From: Christensenella sp. UBA6880
GTDB lineage: Bacteria > Bacillota > Clostridia > Christensenellales > CAG-917
Direction: 5' to 3'
DNA: 30,710 nt
NCBI GenBank assembly: GCA_002449145.1
Contig: DKCG01000021.1
Coordinates: 25,970 to 56,679 of the forward strand
How positions within the stretch are numbered: the first letter of the stretch is position 1; every line of letters begins with the position of its first letter. Below, piece by piece: positions 9,505-15,742 of this stretch. The notes below the pieces were generated by a model that worked only from the letters and a program-made list of their open reading frames with translations, had not been told where the DNA came from and made no database searches. Both the position numbers and the translations under genes were made by a program.

Positions 9505-9533
9505 ATTATAACTATAACATCTTTTCAAGTCAA
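9505..9533 (-). promoter_or_regulatory. Promoter of secD-secF-(recJ)
   Basis: On the minus strand the -35 box TTGACT (9528-9533) and the -10 box TATAAT (9505-9510) have a 17-bp spacer. The leader is about 25-30 bases. A 12-bp perfect palindrome AGGACTAGTCCT (9473-9484) lies between and partly over the GGAGG site and the GTG start. Confidence 0.75.
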
Positions 9534-9563
9534 GAAAATATGATGCGATTGTGCCGTTTTAAG

Positions 9564-9593
9564 TTGCAAAATTTGCTTGCAAACGCATATATT
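9564..9593 (+). promoter_or_regulatory. Candidate promoter of the TIGR04086-type gene
   Basis: TTGCAA (9564-9569) and TATATT (9588-9593) are separated by 18 bp on the plus strand. They are divergent from the secD promoter, with the two -35 boxes about 30 bp apart. This would give a leader of roughly 20 bases before ATG 9619. Confidence 0.45.
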
Positions 9594-9618
9594 TTTGCCA
9601 AACCTCATAGTTTGTGAT

Positions 9619-10008
9619 ATGGAAAAAGCCAAAAACGTAAAAACCGACGTCACGGACGTATTGAAAGCCGTGCTGTTTGCAACCCTAATATCTCTCGCTT
9701 TGGTGCTGATATTCGCAATCGTAATCCGCTTTGCGAACGTCGAAAACAAAGTTATAATGCCCGTCAACGTCGCAATCAAGATTTTGTCGCTGTTCGCGGG
9801 GATAATGCTTGCGTTCAAGAATCCGCAAAACGGACTTGTCAAAGGCGCGATAAGCGGACTCGTGTATATGCTTTTCACGTTTTTGATATTCTCTGCCCTA
9901 AACGGATTCAAGGACGTAACTTTCAGTTGGATTGATTTGATAACCTTGCCCGTAGCGGGTGCTATAAGCGGCATAATCACTGTAAACATAAAAGCCCGCA
10001 AAGCGTAG
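9619..10008 (+). CDS. Small four-TM membrane protein, TIGR04086-like (YrzE-like)
   Basis: This 129-residue protein has four predicted membrane segments: AVLFATLISLALVLIFAIVI, IKILSLFAGIMLAF, GLVYMLFTFLIFSAL and LITLPVAGAISGIITVNI. Size, topology and location next to secD and yajC match the TIGR04086 family (Bacillus YrzE), whose function is unknown. I prefer ATG 9619 to the upstream in-frame ATG 9577, because the extra 14 residues precede the membrane domain and overlap the candidate -10. No Shine-Dalgarno site is obvious. It is the only plus-strand gene in the left 25 kb and runs into the repeat element at 10037-10241. Confidence 0.75.
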   Translation: MEKAKNVKTDVTDVLKAVLFATLISLALVLIFAIVIRFANVENKVIMPVNVAIKILSLFAGIMLAFKNPQNGLVKGAISGLVYMLFTFLIFSALNGFKDVTFSWIDLITLPVAGAISGIITVNIKARKA

Positions 10009-10036
10009 GCTTGTTTGGGCTTTTGCCCAAGCAAGC
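10009..10036 (+). terminator. Long hairpin directly after the TIGR04086-type gene
   Basis: A 12-bp stem with one T-G wobble (GCTTGTTTGGGC paired with GCCCAAGCAAGC) closes a TTTT loop directly after the stop codon. No T-run follows, so it may protect the mRNA 3' end rather than terminate. It also forms the left flank of the symmetric element that starts at 10037. Confidence 0.5.
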
Positions 10037-10241
10037 AGTGATATTGCGCCTAAGGCGCAGTGAAATGCACGCATAGCGTGCGTGAAATTTGCGCAAAGCG
10101 CAAGTGAAATTGCACCATAGGTGCAGTTGAGGAATATTCAATAATCCTTAACTCACGCGAAGCGTGAATCTCATTCTCGCAGAGCGAGAATTTCATACGA
10201 ACGTAGTGAGTATTTCACTGCGGCAACGCCGCAATATCACT
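10037..10241. repeat. Nested 'fishbone' palindrome of eight hairpins and paired spacers
   Basis: This 205-bp element is symmetric about base 10139. From left to right it holds spacer AGTGATATT, hairpin GCGCC-TAA-GGCGC, spacer AGTGAAAT, hairpin GCACGC-ATA-GCGTGC, spacer GTGAAAT, hairpin TTGCGC-AAA-GCGCAA, spacer GTGAAAT and hairpin TGCACC-ATA-GGTGCA. A 27-base palindromic core (10126-10152) follows. The right half is hairpin TCACGC-GAA-GCGTGA, ATCTCAT, hairpin TCTCGC-AGA-GCGAGA, ATTTCAT, hairpin ACGAAC-GTA-GTGAGT, ATTTCACT, hairpin GCGGC-AAC-GCCGC and AATATCACT. Each right spacer is the exact or near reverse complement of its left partner, and every pair of coordinates sums to 20278. It fills most of the gap (10009-10319) between two convergent genes and has no coding content. 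Confidence 0.9.
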
Positions 10242-10274
10242 GCCGTTTCGGGGCAATTCTCTGCCCGAAACGGC
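10242..10274. repeat. Flanking hairpin on the right of the fishbone element
   Basis: GCCGTTTCGGG pairs with CCCGAAACGGC, plus one further G-C pair after a bulged G, around a loop of 8 bases. It mirrors the 12-bp hairpin at 10009-10036 on the other side of the 205-bp element, so the two long hairpins cap the symmetric array. Confidence 0.6.
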
Positions 10275-10277
10275 AAC

Positions 10278-10305
10278 AAAAAAAGCACGCTCTCGCGTGC
10301 CTTTT
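10278..10305 (-). terminator. Intrinsic terminator of yajC (usable in both directions)
   Basis: The stem GCACGC / GCGTGC (10285-10290, 10295-10300) with a 4-base loop is followed on the minus strand by seven T (plus-strand A-run 10278-10284). On the plus strand it is followed by CTTTTT. It ends yajC transcription about 20 bases after the stop and can also stop plus-strand transcripts that cross the fishbone element. Confidence 0.75.
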
Positions 10306-10319
10306 TCGTTGTTCATCGA

Positions 10320-10811
10320 TTATTTGTTTTCTTTGTCGTTTTCGACTACTTCGCCGCTGACTGCTTTGTCGCAATCTGCTTTTTCCGCGCAAGCGCCGCA
10401 GTTGTTGTCGCAGGCGGTTTCTTCAACCTTTTCTTCGACTTTCACTTCTTCGGTTGCAGGTGCAACGGGTGCGGTTTCCGTTGCGGGTGCGGCAACTTTT
10501 TCAAGGACGTAACCGACTGCTTTCTTGTCGATGACGATCAAAGTGGGGTTTGCTTCCGTGCCGACGTTGACGATGAGAGTGTTGTCTGCGTTGACTTGGG
10601 TGATCTTGCCGACGATGCCGCCGACGGTCATAAGTTTTGTGCCTACGCAAAGACTGTTCATCATATTTTGTTGTTCTTTTTGACGTTTCTTTTGAGGAAC
10701 GATGGTAAGAACGATCATAAGCACAAGCACGACGCCGATAACGACGTACATAATCCAACCGTTGTTGCTACCGGATGTTTCGTCTGCTGCGAGAATCAAA
10801 GAATTTAACAT
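10320..10811 (-). CDS. yajC: Preprotein translocase subunit YajC with acidic Cys-containing tail
   Basis: YajC binds SecDF in the membrane. The 163-residue protein has one TM helix (WIMYVVIGVVLVLMIVLTIVP), then the basic PQKKRQKEQQNMMNSL and the YajC domain core (VGTKLMTVGGIVGKITQVNADNTLIVNVG). After about residue 105 it has a long Ala/Pro/Glu-rich tail with five cysteines (CDNNCGACAEKADC and nearby), which most YajC proteins of about 90-110 residues lack. ATG 10811 was chosen for the AAGGAG site 6 bases upstream; an in-frame GTG at 10829 overlaps that site. It has its own promoter and terminator, so it is a single-gene unit between tgt and secD. Confidence 0.9.
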   Translation of the reverse strand: MLNSLILAADETSGSNNGWIMYVVIGVVLVLMIVLTIVPQKKRQKEQQNMMNSLCVGTKLMTVGGIVGKITQVNADNTLIVNVGTEANPTLIVIDKKAVGYVLEKVAAPATETAPVAPATEEVKVEEKVEETACDNNCGACAEKADCDKAVSGEVVENDKENK

Positions 10812-10860
10812 ATTTGCTCCTTTATTCACCTATGCGGTTATTTCTATTTTGATATTTTCA

Positions 10861-10889
10861 ATGTTACACGATAACAGGCTGTTTTGCAA
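10861..10889 (-). promoter_or_regulatory. Promoter of yajC
   Basis: On the minus strand the -35 box TTGCAA (10884-10889) and the -10 box TAACAT (10861-10866) are separated by 17 bp, giving a leader of about 45 bases before ATG 10811. Confidence 0.6.
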
Positions 10890-10944
10890 CAAAAATCGTA
10901 CATTTTGTGGCATTATTAAAGCCGTTTTAATGTTTTTTTGTCGT

Positions 10945-12048
10945 TTAGCCCTGATATTGCGCCATAAACTCTTTTCTGAACTCGTCGTATCTGTCTTCCA
11001 TAATGGCTTGACGAATGTCGGCGGCGAGCCTTTCGAGGAAGCGGATATTGTGGATTGACAAAAGACGTCCGCCCATAATCTCGTCGCTCTTTATGAGGTG
11101 GCGGATATACGCCCTCGTATAGTTCTTGCAAGCGTAACAGTCGCAGTCGGGGTCGATCGGAGTAAAGTCCTCTGCGTACGGTGCGTTGCGAATAGTCATA
11201 AATCCCTCTTTCACCATTGCCGTGCCGTTGCGAGCGATACGCGTGGGAAGCACGCAGTCGAACATATCCACGCCTCTCGCAACGCCCTCGACGATGTAAT
11301 CCGCAGTGCCTACGCCCATAAGGTAATGCGGTTGGTCCTTGGGTAAAATAGGTTGCAAAACGTCGAGCATTTCGTACATTTTTTCCGCACTTTCGCCAAC
11401 GCTCAAACCGCCTATCGCAATGCCGCATTTTGCATACGGAACGGTGCGTTCGGCGCTCTCTTTTCTCAAATCCGCAAAGATGTTTCCTTGCACTATCGGG
11501 AACAGCGTTTGGTGCGGTTTAAGTTGAACTTTCGAGCATCTATCCAACCATTTTAGCGTTCTTTCCATGGCGTCGCGCGCCTTGTCGTGCGTTATGTCGG
11601 GCGGCGTGCACTCGTCGAAAGCCATAACAATATCGCTGCCGAGAGCCTTCTGCACTTCCATAGATTTTTCGGGCGAGAAAAAGTGTTTGCTGCCGTCGAT
11701 AAAACTGTTGAATTCCGCGCCGTCGTCCGTGATTTTTCGCAAGGAAGAAAGCGAGAAAACCTGAAATCCGCCGCTGTCCGTCAAGATTGCGCCGTCCCAG
11801 TTCATAAACTTGTGCAAACCGCCCGCTTTTTCGATGAGTTCGTGCCCCGGGCGCAAATACAAATGGTACGTATTCGACAACAGAATTTGCGCGCCCGTTG
11901 CGTGCACTTCTTCGGGCGAAAGTCCCTTTACGGTTGCTTTCGTGCCGACGGGCATAAAGCAAGGCGTATCGATAACGCCGTGTTCGGTGTAGAGTTTACC
12001 GACTCGTGCGCCGGTTTTTTTGTCTTCGTGTATAACTTCAAATCTCAT
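10945..12048 (-). CDS. tgt: Queuine/preQ1 tRNA-ribosyltransferase Tgt
   Basis: The enzyme exchanges guanine 34 of GUN-anticodon tRNAs for preQ1. The 367-residue protein has the active-site segment TDSGGFQVFSL with D91, the second catalytic Asp in DMFDCVLPTR (D264), and the zinc site DCDCYAC (C302, C304, C307) with H333. All residues are present and the length is normal. It lies 18 bp after queA; AAAGGA overlapping the queA stop is the nearest Shine-Dalgarno site but is about 14 bases from the ATG. Together with QueA it forms the late steps of queuosine synthesis. No preQ1 synthesis genes are in the window. Confidence 0.96.
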   Translation of the reverse strand: MRFEVIHEDKKTGARVGKLYTEHGVIDTPCFMPVGTKATVKGLSPEEVHATGAQILLSNTYHLYLRPGHELIEKAGGLHKFMNWDGAILTDSGGFQVFSLSSLRKITDDGAEFNSFIDGSKHFFSPEKSMEVQKALGSDIVMAFDECTPPDITHDKARDAMERTLKWLDRCSKVQLKPHQTLFPIVQGNIFADLRKESAERTVPYAKCGIAIGGLSVGESAEKMYEMLDVLQPILPKDQPHYLMGVGTADYIVEGVARGVDMFDCVLPTRIARNGTAMVKEGFMTIRNAPYAEDFTPIDPDCDCYACKNYTRAYIRHLIKSDEIMGGRLLSIHNIRFLERLAADIRQAIMEDRYDEFRKEFMAQYQG

Positions 12049-12066
12049 AGGTATTTTAATTTTCCT

Positions 12067-13107
12067 TTATTCAAAAAACGAAGCGTCGCCGAATGAGAAG
12101 AATCTATATCCTTGTTTTACGGCTTCGTTGTATATTTCAAGTGTTTTTTCTCTGCCTACAAACGCCGATACGAGCATAATAAGCGTGCTTTCGGGCAAGT
12201 GGAAATTCGTGATAAGTCCTTTTACGCACTTAAACTTGTACCCCGGGTATATAAAAATGCTCGTGTCGCCTTTTCGGGCGCGGACGTAGCCGTTTTCGTC
12301 GGCAACGGTTTCGAGCGTACGCACGCTCGTCGTTCCAACGCATATAACCCTTCTGCCCTCTCGTATCGCGGAATTGATTTTTTCGGCGTTTTCCTCGTCG
12401 ATTTCGTAATACTCGGTGTGCATTTCGTGTTCGAGTATATTGTCCTCTTTGACGGGTCTGAACGTACCCAAACCGATATGCAAAAGCACGGTTGCGAAAT
12501 CAACGCCCATATCCCTTATTTTCTGCATAAGTTCGGGCGTGAAATGAAGTCCCGCGGTCGGTGCGGCGGCAGAGCCTTCGATTTTGCTGTACACTGTCTG
12601 GTATCTTTCCTTGTCCTGCAACTTCTCTTTTATGTACGGCGGAAGCGGCATATTGCCCACTCTGTCGAGAATATCCTCGAACACGCCGTCGAACTTAAAT
12701 TCTATCGTGCGCGCGCCGTACTCGCCTATCTCGGTCACGACTGCGCTGAGTTCGTCGCAAAAGTGGATAACCGAGCCGAGTCGAGCCTTTCTTGCGGGCT
12801 TCATTATGGTTTCCCAATGCGTGTAGTCCTTGCGTTTCAAAAGCAAAACTTCGAGCACGCTTTCGTGATTTTCGATATGTCCGAAAATGCGCGCAGGGAT
12901 AACTCTCGTGTTGTTTATAACGAGCAAATCGCCTTTTTTGAGGAAAGACGGCAAGTCGTAAAAATGCTTGTGTTGAATCTCGTCCGTTTGGCGATTGTAC
13001 ACCAAAAGTCGCGAGTGGTCGCGAGGTTCGATGGGTGTTTGCGCGATGAGTTCTTCGGGCAATTCGTAGAAGAAATCGTGCGTTTTAAGCGTTGTGTTTT
13101 CTTGCAT
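12067..13107 (-). CDS. queA: S-adenosylmethionine:tRNA ribosyltransferase-isomerase QueA
   Basis: The 346-residue protein is recognisable over its whole length: FFYELPEELIAQTPIEPRDHSRLLV at the start, GDLLVINNTRVIPARIFG, AAPTAGLHFT, HIGLGTFRPV, TEYYEI and the C-terminal NFHLPESTLIMLVSAF. It transfers and isomerises the ribosyl group of SAM onto preQ1-tRNA to give epoxyqueuosine. It starts 7 bp after ruvB and precedes tgt. The queA-tgt pair downstream of ruvAB is a standard clostridial arrangement. No strong Shine-Dalgarno site is seen, suggesting coupling to ruvB translation. Confidence 0.96.
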   Translation of the reverse strand: MQENTTLKTHDFFYELPEELIAQTPIEPRDHSRLLVYNRQTDEIQHKHFYDLPSFLKKGDLLVINNTRVIPARIFGHIENHESVLEVLLLKRKDYTHWETIMKPARKARLGSVIHFCDELSAVVTEIGEYGARTIEFKFDGVFEDILDRVGNMPLPPYIKEKLQDKERYQTVYSKIEGSAAAPTAGLHFTPELMQKIRDMGVDFATVLLHIGLGTFRPVKEDNILEHEMHTEYYEIDEENAEKINSAIREGRRVICVGTTSVRTLETVADENGYVRARKGDTSIFIYPGYKFKCVKGLITNFHLPESTLIMLVSAFVGREKTLEIYNEAVKQGYRFFSFGDASFFE

Positions 13108-13114
13108 AGATTAA

Positions 13115-14152
13115 TTATTTGTTGTATTCGCGTTTTAAGTGCTCGTATGCATTGGGGGTGCAAACTCTGCCTCTCGGCGTGCGGCTGATAAAGCCGAGTT
13201 GAATCAAGAACGGTTCAACTACGTCCTCGATTGTGCTCGCTTCCTCGCCCGTTGCCGCCGCAAGCGTTTCCAGTCCCACAGGACCGCCGCCGAATTTGTC
13301 GATTATAGCCTCTATAACCGTGCGGTCGGTGATGTCCAAGCCCAGTTCGTCAACGTCCATAAGCGTGAGTGCTTTTTTCGTGATGTCGAGCGTGATTCTA
13401 TCCAGTTTTTCGTACTCTGCAAAGTCGCGAACGCGGCGCAAAAGTCTGTTTGCGATACGCGGCGTACCTCTCGAACGTTTTGCGATTTCGAGTGCGGCGG
13501 ATTCGTCGATTGCAATGCCGAGAATACCGCTCGAACGCATAACGATACGTTTAAGTTCCTCGTCCGTATACATTTCGAGGCGAAGGGACATTCCGAAACG
13601 GTCACGCAACGGACTTGAAAGCATACCCGCCCTCGTCGTTGCGCCTATAAGCGTAAAGCGTTTGAGCGGAATACGAATACTTCTCGCCATAGGACCCGTA
13701 CCAGTCACGAGGTCGAGCGAAAAGTCTTCCATAGCGGGATAAAGCACTTCTTCGATGTTGCGGTTGAGCCTGTGTATCTCGTCGATAAACAGCACGTCGC
13801 CCTTTTCGAGGTTGGTCAAAAGTGCGGCAAGGTCGGCTGCCTTTTCGATTGCCGGACCGCTCGTCACTCTGATTTGCGCGCCGAGTTCCCCCGCGATGAC
13901 GTGCGCAAGGGTCGTTTTGCCGAGTCCGGGCGGGCCGTAAAGCAAAACGTGGTCGAGAGCGTCGTTTCTTGCCTTTGCCGCAGAAATGAACACTTCGAGA
14001 TTCTTTTTGATTTTGGCTTGACCGACGTATTCGTCCATCGTATGCGGACGAAGGCTGTTTTCTTGTTCGTCTTCCTCGATGGTGAGCGAACTCACGACGC
14101 GATTGTCTACGTCGAAATCTTGATTTTCTTTTGAGAATTGTGATTTGATCAT
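13115..14152 (-). CDS. ruvB: Holliday junction branch migration ATPase RuvB
   Basis: The 345-residue AAA+ motor has Walker A GPPGLGKTT (73-81), Walker B LFIDEIH (D124, E125), sensor GATTRAG, the arginine-finger region LRDRFG and the C-terminal winged-helix with GGGPVGLETLAAATGE. ATG 14152 has AAGGTG five bases upstream, the same Shine-Dalgarno sequence as ruvA and ruvC. The open frame continues 31 codons upstream, but those codons (ISTEHSEDIIAKGDIIAS and so on) are read through the hairpin element at 14178-14320 and are not part of RuvB. The ruvA-ruvB gap of 388 bp is far larger than usual. Confidence 0.97.
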   Translation of the reverse strand: MIKSQFSKENQDFDVDNRVVSSLTIEEDEQENSLRPHTMDEYVGQAKIKKNLEVFISAAKARNDALDHVLLYGPPGLGKTTLAHVIAGELGAQIRVTSGPAIEKAADLAALLTNLEKGDVLFIDEIHRLNRNIEEVLYPAMEDFSLDLVTGTGPMARSIRIPLKRFTLIGATTRAGMLSSPLRDRFGMSLRLEMYTDEELKRIVMRSSGILGIAIDESAALEIAKRSRGTPRIANRLLRRVRDFAEYEKLDRITLDITKKALTLMDVDELGLDITDRTVIEAIIDKFGGGPVGLETLAAATGEEASTIEDVVEPFLIQLGFISRTPRGRVCTPNAYEHLKREYNK

Positions 14153-14177
14153 ATATGCACCTTTATGGTGATTATTG

Positions 14178-14320
14178 GCTTCTATTGAAGCAATGATATC
14201 GCCTTTTGCGATTATATCCTCGCTATGCTCGGTTGATATCCTCACATAGTTCGGATGATATCCAAACTATGTTTGGGTTACGGAATATTCAAATATTCCG
14301 CAACTGCGTGCAAAGCACGC
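14178..14320. repeat. One-armed relative of the fishbone palindrome between ruvA and ruvB
   Basis: Plus-strand order: hairpins GCTTC-TATT-GAAGC (14178-14191), CGC-CTTTT-GCG (14200-14210), CCTCGC-TAT-GCTCGG (14218-14232), CCTCAC-ATA-GTTCGG (14240-14254) and CCAAAC-TAT-GTTTGG (14262-14276). They are separated by 7-8-base spacers of the type ATGATAT. A 28-base palindromic core (14277-14304) and one hairpin GCGTGC-AAA-GCACGC (14306-14320) follow. The core shares GGAATATTCAA and the ends GTT...AAC with the core at 10126-10152. Past 14320 the mirrored arm is not recognisable. The element lies inside the ruv operon and sits 26 bases upstream of the ruvB start. Confidence 0.8.
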
Positions 14321-14460
14321 GCCCACCAAGCAGATAATCTTGCGAAACTGCGATTTGATTATTTATCCGTCTTGTTTTGATAGCAAAGATTCTCTGCGCG
14401 GTAGCGATTGCGAGAACAAGTGCGGTTTTTGCAATCGCCACAAAGATTTACGTTTCTATT

Positions 14461-14540
14461 TAGGGGATTCCCACGCTTCGTTCTGAATGACGACGTGGGC
14501 GATTGGCTTTGCCGCAACGCCGTTTGAGCAATGCGGCGTT
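14461..14540. repeat. Dispersed-repeat-like segment and hairpin after ruvA
   Basis: GATTCCCACGCTTCGTTCTG around 14467-14486 resembles the short 'GATTC...CTTCG...CTGAATGAC' repeats I know from many bacterial intergenic regions; this is an impression, not a match I could test. CCCACG (14470-14475) and CGTGGG (14494-14499) form a stem. A second stem AACGCCG / CGGCGTT (14516-14522, 14534-14540) abuts the ruvA stop but has no T-run. Bases 14321-14460 contain nothing I recognise. Confidence 0.35.
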
Positions 14541-15122
14541 TTAGCCGAGTTTTTTAAGGCAATACGAAATGATGTTTTCAACGCCTTTTACAACCTTGCT
14601 CGCTTCGGTTGCGGCACGCACCGCTTCGGTCTTTGTAAGTCCCAAACTTTCAAGCGCAAACACCGCGTCCGCTATGTCGTCGCCCGTGACCGCGTCTTGA
14701 TGATTGTCGAAAAGCGTGATGTCGTCCGCCGCTTGCTCGCGCAAATTGAGCACGATGAGTTCCGCCGTCTTTTTGCCCAATCCCTTGATTTTACAAAGGG
14801 TTTTGACGTCGCCGGTTGCGATTGCCACGGTGAGTGTTTTAAGGTCGTAGCCGCCGAGAATCTGCATTGCCATTTTCGGACCTATGCCGCTTATTTCGAT
14901 AAGGCGCATAAACAGTTTCTTTTCTTCCAAACGTGAAAAACCGTACAGCGACATTTCGTCTTCGCGGACGTACAGATATGTGTAAACCTTCGTTATTTCG
15001 CCGACAGCGACGTCGGAAAGCGTGTTTCCGCTCACGCCGATTTCGTAGCCGATGCCGTTGTTGTCAACGACAATGGACGTAAAAGTTTTGTCAACGATTT
15101 TGCCTTGTATATAGTTGTACAT
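14541..15122 (-). CDS. ruvA: Holliday junction DNA helicase subunit RuvA
   Basis: RuvA holds the four-way junction and loads RuvB. The 193-residue protein has the N-terminal OB fold (MYNYIQGKIV...GIGYEIGVS), two helix-hairpin-helix motifs (ISGIGPKMAMQIL and IKGLGKKTAELIVLNLR) and the small C-terminal domain III that contacts RuvB (DAVFALESLGLTKTEAVRA). AAGGTG lies four bases before ATG 15122. It follows ruvC after 51 bp. Confidence 0.96.
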   Translation of the reverse strand: MYNYIQGKIVDKTFTSIVVDNNGIGYEIGVSGNTLSDVAVGEITKVYTYLYVREDEMSLYGFSRLEEKKLFMRLIEISGIGPKMAMQILGGYDLKTLTVAIATGDVKTLCKIKGLGKKTAELIVLNLREQAADDITLFDNHQDAVTGDDIADAVFALESLGLTKTEAVRAATEASKVVKGVENIISYCLKKLG

Positions 15123-15173
15123 ATTTCACCTTATCGTGAGTTGTTTTTTGAAAAAGCGGCGTCTTTCGGATGT

Positions 15174-15671
15174 TTATTGAACCTTGAAATTGCCCGCGAT
15201 ACGGCTCGTTTGAGCGTGGCATATGGCAACCGCCAAAGCGTCCGCCGCATCATCGGGGCGAGGCACGCTTTTGAGTTTGAGAAGCACTTGCACCATATGT
15301 TGCATTTGGATTTTGTCCGCGCCGCCGTAACCCGTGACCGCTTGTTTTATTTGGTTGGGCGTATACTCGAACACTTCCTTTCCGAGCGACTTCACCGCCG
15401 TGAGCAAAATCACGCCGCGCGCTTCGGCAACGGGTATACCCGTGGTGATGTTCTTTGAAAAAAACAGTTCCTCGATAGACACGTTGTCGGGCTTGTAGGT
15501 TTCGATAAGTTCCTTTACGCCGTCTTCGAGTTGTTGCAGTCTTTCGGGCAAAGTGCACTCTTTGGGCGTGGCGACAACGCCGTAATCGATTACGGAATAG
15601 TTGCCTTTCATCGAGTTTATCACCCCATACCCCATAGTCGCAAGACCGGGGTCGATGCCCAAAATCACCAT
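15174..15671 (-). CDS. ruvC: Crossover junction endodeoxyribonuclease RuvC
   Basis: RuvC resolves Holliday junctions. The 165-residue protein keeps the acidic catalytic set: D7 (LGIDPGL), E67 (VSIEELFF), and D141 and D144 (RPDDAADALAVAI). AAGGTG lies five bases upstream of ATG 15671. The 71-bp gap to the upstream ABC gene is A/T-rich with a small tandem repeat. A weak TTGTAA-17-TAAAAA promoter can be drawn there but is not convincing. Confidence 0.96.
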   Translation of the reverse strand: MVILGIDPGLATMGYGVINSMKGNYSVIDYGVVATPKECTLPERLQQLEDGVKELIETYKPDNVSIEELFFSKNITTGIPVAEARGVILLTAVKSLGKEVFEYTPNQIKQAVTGYGGADKIQMQHMVQVLLKLKSVPRPDDAADALAVAICHAQTSRIAGNFKVQ

Positions 15672-15697
15672 ATTTTCACCTTCGTATCGTGCTTTTT

Positions 15698-15723
15698 ATT
15701 GCTGTTTTTTATTGCTGTTTTTT
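15698..15723. repeat. Two 13-bp tandem copies upstream of ruvC
   Basis: ATTGCTGTTTTTT occurs twice head to tail (15698-15710, 15711-15723). A degenerate third copy lies to the left. It is in the leader just upstream of the ruvC Shine-Dalgarno site. It is probably a slippage-prone simple repeat; no function is evident. Confidence 0.5.
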
Positions 15724-15742
15724 ATATTTTTTACCTTGCTTT

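Noticed and set aside
10037..10241. CRISPR array
   Set aside because: The regularly spaced short repeats here are the spacer words (7-9 bases), the variable parts are themselves palindromes, and the order is mirrored about a centre. No cas gene is present.
14153..14245. 31-residue N-terminal extension of RuvB
   Set aside because: It is translated through the hairpin repeat, lacks similarity to RuvB, and a good AAGGTG site stands in front of ATG 14152.
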